Below, piece by piece: positions 57,171-64,000 of a DNA stretch of 64,000 nucleotides. Within the stretch, counting starts at the first letter, position 1. Every line of letters starts with the position of its first letter. The notes under the pieces were generated by a model. It made no database searches, was not told where the DNA came from, and saw nothing but the letters and a program-made list of their open reading frames with translations. Position numbers and translations under genes: made by a program. Location: the NCBI GenBank assembly GCA_002224055.1, contig AZLU01000105.1, forward strand, positions 1 through 64,000, written 5' to 3'. The DNA is from Pezizomycotina sp. ARF18. Lineage: Eukaryota > Ascomycota.

Positions 57171-60100
57171 TTAGTTCCAATTCCATTTCTCCATCAGCGC
57201 CTCTGGCACTTTCCCACCCCAGCCATCTTGATCGGAGACGTTCAGAGGGGCATCCCAGCCGCTAATGTCGACGGTTTCCTTCTTTTCCCTAGACGGGACG
57301 CTCTCCTTCGCAGTATGTCCAGATGGACGAGCCTTGAACGACGTTTGCCCCCTGATCCGACCTAGAATTGGAGGACTCGGCGTATCCGGTGGCGGTCAAA
57401 GGCTCCTTGCTCTCGTATGCTGAAGATCCATTAGCGCCGCTCGCCCATCCCTCGATATCGATGATCGTGCCAGATTTTGCCCTCTCGCGCTCCGCGTTGG
57501 CGTCCATCTGATCCAGAATCTCTTTACTCTTATCGCTGGAGAGCAAAACCGGAACAGCTTTGGAGCGAGATCCAGGGCCTTCGCCGATGAGGAATTCTGA
57601 TTGACAGACTTCTCCTTGGATCTTTGCGGAGGTCTGTATACTGCCAGTTGGGAGCCGCAGCGCCATTGATGCTCGCTTCGTCCGCTTTAGCTGCGCATGG
57701 CTTACAAATGCATTCTGCGGAACAGACGAATTCGCAGAGGTGACCACACGGCAAAATTTTGTCGCACCTCTCTTTGCACTGGACTTCCGAGTGCGGGAAT
57801 CTAGAAGAAAATTTTGATCAGCGTATTTCTTTCGTTATATATATTAAGGTGGAGGGGACGCACGGATGACATTTGAGATGACATGGGTGCTTCACGAAAG
57901 AGTCTCCCCACACGGTTCGCGCATCCACCGTTTAGACCAAGCCAGTCCTCGAACCTGCAGTACAGGTTAAGAACTCAGAGTTAGTTGACCAACACTGATA
58001 TCTCCAACATGACAGAAAGTGACTCCTTACCGATAAGTGTGTCGCCTTCTTAGCCGAGTGCAGGTCAGTGGAAGATGCATCCCGATCCGGAGGATCCAAT
58101 TGTCGGATGACATTTGAGATAATGGGTGCTTCGAATTGTAGAGTCTCCCCACACGGTTCGCGGCATCCACACGTTTAGACCAAGCCAGTCCTCGAGCCTG
58201 CAAGTACAGGTTAAGAACTCAGTAGTTGACCAACACTGATATCTCAACATGACACGAAGAGTGACTCCTTACCGATAATGTGTGTCGCCTTCTTATGCCG
58301 AGTGCAGGTCAGTGGAAGATGCATCCCGATCCAGGATTCCTAATTGTCATAGAGAAGTCAGCAAAGTGTACCACACCACACGACGAAAGAATAATGGGCG
58401 TAGAAACAAACCTATTCAGTATTGTAGCGACTTCCCACCATAACTTATCGGCGGTGCTGAGCATTGGATTTCCAAACATGTAAAAGCCTCTTTGCGCTCG
58501 GGATAGCGAGACGCAGACACGATTCTCACTCCCCCCGAATTTTCTATACAAGCGCACAAGCGAGAGAAATATTGTTTGGTAACTATCTACAGTAGCTACG
58601 CGGATAGTTTCGTTTCTGAGGTGGGGATCTTGCGCAGTTTAGTATTGATAAAAGACCGGAGTAAAAGTCAGATGGTAATTTCCTGTGTGCTGCTCCGTTC
58701 AGAATCAAGTAGTCGCACACAATTGACAACCATCTCGGCTCGTGCCAATTCGTTTTTCGACAGCCATCATTGGTCTCCTGGATGGTATGAAGTATATAAC
58801 CATATCTGCGAAGAGTCAGCAAATCTAACATTTCAAACAAGCTGGCAAGATTTTGCTTAAGTTGGTACAACATTATGCTTCCCATCCCGGCAATGTTCGG
58901 GCCGATTCAATCGAAATCGTCTCGAGATCGTTATCGAGGTTTTTATCTAACAGTTTAATTGCACGATTAGTATTACCTGCACTTCCAAATTTCTTTCCAA
59001 AGTGTATGTAGGGTCTTTTACTTACAAATGGATTAATGATCGCGAATCTCCGGGCGCATACCTGTGAAGGCAAAAATTATTAGCGTTGATAATTTTTCAA
59101 GGAATGTTCTACTCTGCGCAGTAATTTTGTACTTACGTCTTTGTTTCGAAAGGATAGTGAAAGGCATGCCATTTCAACGAGCCTTTCGAACATCGAGATT
59201 CCAAGATTGTAAGGGTGGTTCTGGAGCTCGTAAACAGAACAGTGACCTTTCAATTGCTTGTGGTCTCTTCAAGGTTCACGTCTTGTTAGCATGCAAGTAC
59301 TCTATAAACTTCAAAAATAAAAAGGGAAATGGAGTATCGAAACTCACCCCAGTATCAAATGTTGTATCGATGATAACACCCAACGATCAGTGGTCCCTCC
59401 AGAGTTTCCGCCGCTTCTTCGATCAGAAGCACTCTAGGGCTTACAGCGGCTACTAAACTCCGGTACTTACTAAGACCAGTAGTGGTGAGGCCGACCAACT
59501 TTGACCTCTGGAGGATGTAGGCATCTTTCTCCATGCGCGCGATCTGAAGTCCTTGGCTCTGTTCTGATATTGGACGTTCAACGCTGTGAAGGTGAAATTT
59601 CTTGAAAATGCCCCTTTCGAGCGCCATATACATCTTCGGGCGCACATGATCTGGGATATCCCAAACGTTCTTCATGGCCAGCATTCGGCAACGTCGTCGT
59701 CGGTAACACCCATCGGTTCTTCGACGGTGAAGCTTCTTTTCATACTACCACCCGCCTTTCAACGCGTCGTCGAAATCCCCATTCGTGTTTTCGCCTCCTC
59801 CAACGAATTCAGCTTCACGCTCCAACAGTTCTTCGGCGCCAATATCTTCGTCTTCATACTCATGATAGATATCTTCCTGGACCCTAACAGGGACGACATA
59901 ATTCTCCGAGCCAGGCGGCGATTGCGTGTTGGGCTTGTCATCATCTTGGATCTTGACCCACTCGTTCGAGCATTCTCAAAGGACTCGTATTGGTCCTTAG
60001 AGATGACTTTATTGTCGTAGAGAACCTTGGGAGACAAAAAATCATCGTTGATGCTTTCGAGTAGGGAGCACATCTTCTGCTGCATGGCGTCCATATCTCT

Positions 60101-61849
60101 CTTCGCGCGTGAAAATCCGGACGAAGCGATTTGAATATTCGATTCTTGGCGCTTATTGTAGATAGTCCTCTTGAGAATTTGGTCCTTGTCCTGAGTCCTG
60201 GAACCAAGACGAACGATGTTCGTTTCAAATTCAAGTACGTGGCGTAAAAGCTGATCTGAAATAAGAAATAAATCTGCGCGTTAGCTATTGAACGGTGAAG
60301 TAGAGATGAAATAAATCAAAAATCGTATAGTTTACCAAGGGCATGATTGGTTTGACAAGCCACAATGATTGGGGGATCATCAAATGCCATGTTGCGAAGC
60401 ATAGTATTAAGTGCAAGCACACTGGTAAATGTTTTAAACCCGTCCCCGGAGGGCCTTGCACGATAGCTAGTTTTTTAGTGACGATACGCTTCAAAGCGTC
60501 GATTTGAGTTTCGTCCATGCTAGTCGTAACATTGCCCTTCGGCCACTCATATAGGACGTCAATATTGCTGAGCAGCTCCTTGTCAGGGTGATCAGGGAAC
60601 GCAGGATTCAGGTCGAGGACCGGCCTGTCATCCAGATACTGAGGTGATTCAATGTTACGATTGAGCTTTGCGAGATGGCTGCTCAATGGGAAGTTTTCTT
60701 CCTTCATACGCTGCAACGCCTTGAGGGTGTGCTTGTACGCTTCAAAGTAACTAGAACGTGCCTCGACCATGACCCAGGTCTTCGTAGGATCGATCTCAAT
60801 CTCGTTCACATTGAACAAGATATCAACCTCTGGAGGATTATTCTCCAGCCCGGTGAGTGGTCGAGCGGCAACCGTTGCTATCTTGATTGTTTTCTGGAAG
60901 TTATCACAGGATAGGGCGACCAGCGTTCCCCGGATTCAAACGTTTTGATTGGGTCCCTAGGTGAAGGAAAGTCAGCGGCTGTAAGTGCGAGCAAATACGA
61001 TATCTTGAGTATAGGTCGCAGAATACCGACATTTAATCCTCTTCCTAGCTCTGTTCAGCGAGAAGGACATTTTGACGCAGACTCCCACACGTGCGTAGGT
61101 GACACCCAGCACCTTGACCTATTTCCCAGAAGAATCATGTTAGTTAACTTAAACCTGGTAAAAAAAGGACAAAAGCCGGGGGGATTGTGACGCAAGGTCA
61201 AGGTTTATACTCACATTCTCATAAACACACATATCCTGAGTGTCGTCCAAGTTAGGGTCGGCCCTCATCATACCGACAGCATCTCTGAGCGGTGCAAAGG
61301 CGTCCTCACGCAAGAGTTCGAAAATGTGACTCCAAATATTCCTCGACCTTCTCCCAGGGTCCGTCGACGATGTTGATAGGCAATTCGACTTCACTCACCG
61401 AAAAGCTCCGCCGAACTGGGCACCTCGGGCTTCCCTCCAGCCCTCAAGATGGGTCGTCGACTCCCTTTCGTACTTTTCGACGAGGACGTTCCTGGGTATG
61501 GCACTTCACCCTTGTGTGGGCGGCGCGAGTCCCTGAGCCTCCCTTGCCAATCCTCTCAGAAAGGTGAGTGTTCATCTCTTGAACCTGGTCTTCCTGCTGC
61601 CAGGTCGTCCCCCTTGGTTCCGAGGAATCGGAGGCGCTGCTTCTCCGACCTGTCCTTCTTAACTGGCAGGGGCGCAATTTCAATTGGCGGCAGATTGTGA
61701 CGAGGTTTCTGGGGGACGAAAAGCCTTTTTCCTCGTGCTGACCTTCTGCCACCCATTGCCTTCGCCGTCGTTGCCGTGTTGCTGGCGATTAGAGTGTGAA
61801 TCTCCGGCAGTCTACCCCCGCGCCCTCTCCTAGATTGGCGCCCAGGCAT
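57171..61849 (-). CDS. ZNFX1/Hrr1-type superfamily 1 RNA helicase with NFX1-type zinc fingers
   Basis: Related to animal ZNFX1 and S. pombe Hrr1, which acts in RNA-silencing complexes. The start at 61849 gives MPGRQSRRGRGGRLPE, a basic Gly-rich leader. Then NIWSHIFELLREDAFAPLRD, MMRADPNLDDTQDMCVYENV, TKTWVMVEARSSYFEAYKHT, LLSNIDVLYEWPKG, and the helicase core: LDETQIDALKRIVTKKLAIV-like with GPPGTG (Walker A, Lys-Thr one frame on), IIVACQTNHALDQLLRHVLE, KLVGLTTTGLSKYRSLVAAV, RVLLIEEAAETLEGPLIV (Walker B, EEAA), ATVDSYQGEENDIV-like, and NRVCVSLSRAQRGFYMFGN. Zinc-finger pieces follow: GCREPCGETL, HPCHLKCHP, then ERCDKILPCGHLCEFVCSAE and CICKPC. The tail ends GWGGKVPEALMEKWNWN at 57171. About 1.3 kb after the helicase leaves room for only a short finger array. 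A tandem duplication lies at 57863-58349. Confidence 0.87.
57863..58349 (-). repeat. Tandem duplication inside the helicase gene (about 241 + 246 bases)
   Basis: Copy one starts CGGATGACATTTGAG at 57863, copy two at 58104. Both contain TCTCCCCACACGGTTCGC, ACCAAGCCAGTCCTCGA, GGTTAAGAACTCAG, the same intron and GGAAGATGCATCCCGATCC. Differences are mostly single-base indels, with one or two substitutions. It covers the exon coding the first zinc finger plus the flanking intron. Confidence 0.9.
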
Positions 61850-63070
61850 GATTGTTTGACCAAAAAGAAAAAGTTATGTAGTAGAATTAAGGAAAGGAAA
61901 GGAAAGAGGGTAACAAAGAGGTGGGATATAAAATAATAAAAGAGAGTCTCGATACTGAAGCTTTGAAAAGGATTCAAGTCTTCACGTATCGTGAAATGAG
62001 AGCAATTAGAGAAGAAGAAAACTCGAGTTCTCTTAATAAAGATGGCGACCTTTGTGCACTCTCAGGCTATTGTAAATGAGGGACTCCCCAAAGCTGTTAG
62101 TGGTTGTTGGCATGTATTTGTATGTTGTTGCTGTTGCATTGTTTGTTTTTTTGCAAAGAAGAAAGAAGAAAGAAGGAGAAAGGGCCATAAGCAAAAAGGC
62201 AAGTAGGAGGAAGAAGAGGACGAATTCTGATTCTGAAGCACAGTACCTTTGAAAGCATTGCACTAATACTTAAGTAACTGTTGTTATTGTTGGCTTTGTA
62301 CAAGCTTCTTGTACATACACCCCTCTTTGATAATGATAAAGAGAAACCCTCTTGACGAGTTCAAAGAATCCCGCAGCTAAGAAATTAATTGATAGCGAGA
62401 GCGTGTAATAAGTGTCGTGTTATTATTGGTTTACTATACCTATATAAAGGTTACGTATGAATTGTCCAAGCTCGTGTTGTTTGAATTTCTTTGAATTTCA
62501 CGTGATGACGTAGCTGGTGATAGTTGAAGAAGGAGTTTTGCAATTTTTTTTTTTTTTTTTTGAAGACAGAAATAGAGAGAAAAAAAATATCAATTAATTA
62601 GGGCACGTGACTCTTTTTGTTTTCTCTATGCTTGTTGAAAGGGCTTCATAATTTGAGAGGACTATATATATAGCTATATCGCTACCGCCCAGTATTACTT
62701 ATTGAAGGGATATATATATATCAGGGGATCGTGAGCTGTCATCAGCTCTTTAAGCTGAGGCCACGTTTAATCCGCTTACTATGTTTTCTATATATCACAT
62801 ATACCATTATTACGCGAGCGACTTGCTAAATATCTGGTAAACATTGCATTTCATTCCTTTTTTGCGTAGTCCCCGTGGGAAGATATCTATATATACGGAA
62901 ATGTAGAATGTATAATATATAATACATTAGTGAGAACAGCAGGAACCAAATTCAGTGAATCTATATGTAACTCGCTACGATATCGACATTCTAGAGTAAA
63001 GAAGAGCAGATACTTAAGTAGATAACAGCAAAGAAGAAAGAAAACAAAATAAAGAAACAGCTTCTTCCCA
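61850..63070. other. Intergenic, upstream of the helicase gene
   Basis: Purine tract near 61880-61915, T run at 62545-62561, CACGTG at 62499-62504 (TTCACGTGATGACG) and 62604-62609 (GGCACGTGACT), and A/T-rich DNA at 62660-62940. The minus frames at 62033-62303 are low-complexity. No gene seen. Confidence 0.6.
62499..62609 (+). promoter_or_regulatory. Two CACGTG boxes
   Basis: CACGTG at 62499-62504 and 62604-62609, the first directly followed by ATGACG (CRE-like half). They lie 650-760 bases upstream of the helicase start and past the end of the acyl-CoA synthetase gene. Candidate bHLH sites only. Confidence 0.25.
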
Positions 63071-64000
63071 TCAAAATTTGGTATTACACACTTTGAGAGC
63101 TGCCTGCGCTGCTAACATCTTTTTACCCTCCTCAACAAGTTTGTATTTCTCTGCTCGGAGGGCGAATTCATGAGATTAGTTTGCAATATCCATAAATGAA
63201 CGGATAAAAGCAGAGACGCAATGGAATGGAGGAGACTTACGGATTTTACCGCTAGCAGTCTCGGTAAGCCACCCTCGAGATCTTTGATCCAGAAGATGTG
63301 CTTAGGAATCAAGTGATGGAAGACTTTTCCAAAACCCATTGCTTGATCTCCTCTTCGGAGATGGCTTTGAACTCGCCGTGCTCGTGGCAGGACACAAACG
63401 CCGCTACGCACTCACCCAGCCTTTCGTCGGGTAGCCCTACGACGGAAACTTCCAGAATGGCAGGGTGGCAAAGAGAATGTTTTCGACTTCTAGCGGAGAT
63501 ATGTTTTCGCCGCCACGTATGATGAGGTCTTTTATCCTGCGGTGATCTAAATGAAGAAGTATCTTGGGTGAGTATCAATCAAATTGACTGACCCTAGCTG
63601 TTTTCTCCTTACCTTAACATAGCCTTCTGCGTCCATTTGGGCTTCGTCTCCGGTGTACATCCAGCGAACTCCGTCTTCAGTCGTCATAACTTCGGCTGTC
63701 TTCTCAGGGTCTTCCCAGTAATATTTTTGTAGCTAGCAATATATGAATTAGCATGGTTTTCACCGATCGGATGTCCTCATGTCCTGGAATTGAGAAGAAT
63801 ACGAAGGCTTGGGATTTCCAGCATACCGAATAGCCTGAAATAGCAATTTCTCCCTTCTTTCCAATGCCCACTATCTTGACCTGTCATGGACGTCCACTAT
63901 CTTTGCACTAAGAAAATGGATCGCAAAAGCGTGATATATTAACACACGAGGCTGCTAAAACATATCCTTGCGGGGGGGATTAAGGAGTTTTACCGAAGAT
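63071..64000 (-). CDS. Acyl-CoA synthetase / AMP-dependent ligase, C-terminal part (cut by window edge)
   Basis: Activates a fatty or other organic acid to its CoA thioester through an acyl-AMP. Only the C-terminal third lies in the window. Visible blocks: KIVGIGKKGEIAISGYS, LQKYYWEDPEKTAEVMTTED, VRWMYTGDEAQMDAEGYVK (the TGD Asp), RIKDLIIRGGENISPLEVEN, ILEVSVVGLPDERLGECVAA, FVSCHEHGEFKAISEEEIKQ, WVLEKSSIT, IPKHIFWIKDLEG, and TETASGKI with the catalytic Lys. After the last intron: ALRAEKYKLVEEGKKMLAAQ then AALKVCNTKF, stop 63071. The C-terminus is not a clear peroxisomal PTS1. Introns lie near 63158-63240, 63545-63612, 63735-63828 and 63895 onward. Substrate cannot be read from this part. Confidence 0.9.

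Overview
The window looks like a nuclear segment of a filamentous ascomycete (Pezizomycotina). The evidence is short GT..AG introns of roughly 60-140 bases with CTAAT/CTAAC-like branch sites, and a gene set that reads as typical of that group: NUFIP1/Rsa1, Hpm1, Kre9/Knh1-like GPI protein, DNA polymerase eta, Sqt1, Doa1, Vms1, a BAR-SH3 protein, Yra1/Mlo3, a GT8 GlcNAc-transferase, Bax-inhibitor, Tgl1-type lipase, Pet191, transaldolase, Spt8, a ZNFX1/Hrr1-type helicase and an acyl-CoA synthetase. I cannot name the genus. Long A/T homopolymers are very common. Nearly every housekeeping gene is broken by single-base shifts of frame, and three loci carry tandem copies of 160-245 bases that differ almost only by one-base indels. 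Together these point to a lightly polished noisy long-read assembly rather than real gene decay, so the gene extents below span several reading frames.

Layout. 0.8-3.2 kb: NUFIP1/Rsa1 family (-). 3.2-7.0 kb: gene-free, with purine tracts and a cluster of TAGGT motifs. 7.1-8.3 kb: Hpm1 (-). 9.3-10.1 kb: cell-wall GPI protein (-). 11.7-13.0 kb: mitochondrial-type SDR (-). 14.5-17.4 kb: DNA polymerase eta (+). 17.7-19.2 kb: Sqt1 (-). 20.1-20.9 kb: zinc-ribbon candidate (+). 21.6-24.2 kb: Doa1 (+), tail to tail with Vms1 (-) at 24.5-26.6 kb. 27.8-29.6 kb: BAR-SH3 (+). 30.4-32.4 kb: Yra1-like (+). 33.6-35.0 kb: Gnt1-like (-). 35.2-38.7 kb: strongly A+T-rich, RIP-like block holding a MITE, a second foldback element, an AT minisatellite and two short coding-like islands. 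40.8-41.9 kb: Bxi1 (-). 43.3-45.1 kb: Tgl1-type lipase (-). 47.5-48.0 kb: Pet191 (+). 48.6-50.2 kb: transaldolase (-). 52.5-55.1 kb: Spt8 (-). 55.7-56.4 kb: unknown gene (+). 57.2-61.8 kb: ZNFX1-like helicase (-). 63.1 kb to the window end: acyl-CoA synthetase (-), cut by the edge.

Most neighbours have unrelated jobs and no operon logic applies. The one functional pairing I would flag is Doa1 next to Vms1: both are cofactors of the Cdc48/p97 ATPase, placed convergently about 320 bases apart, and the Vms1 end shows an exact VIM-type Cdc48-binding motif. I saw no CRISPR array, rRNA, convincing tRNA or retroelement coding region, and no clear undescribed system. The best unexplained pieces are the two small inverted-repeat elements at 35.7-36.2 kb, the set of crossing inverted repeats at 13.5 kb, and the coding-like islands in the A+T-rich block.
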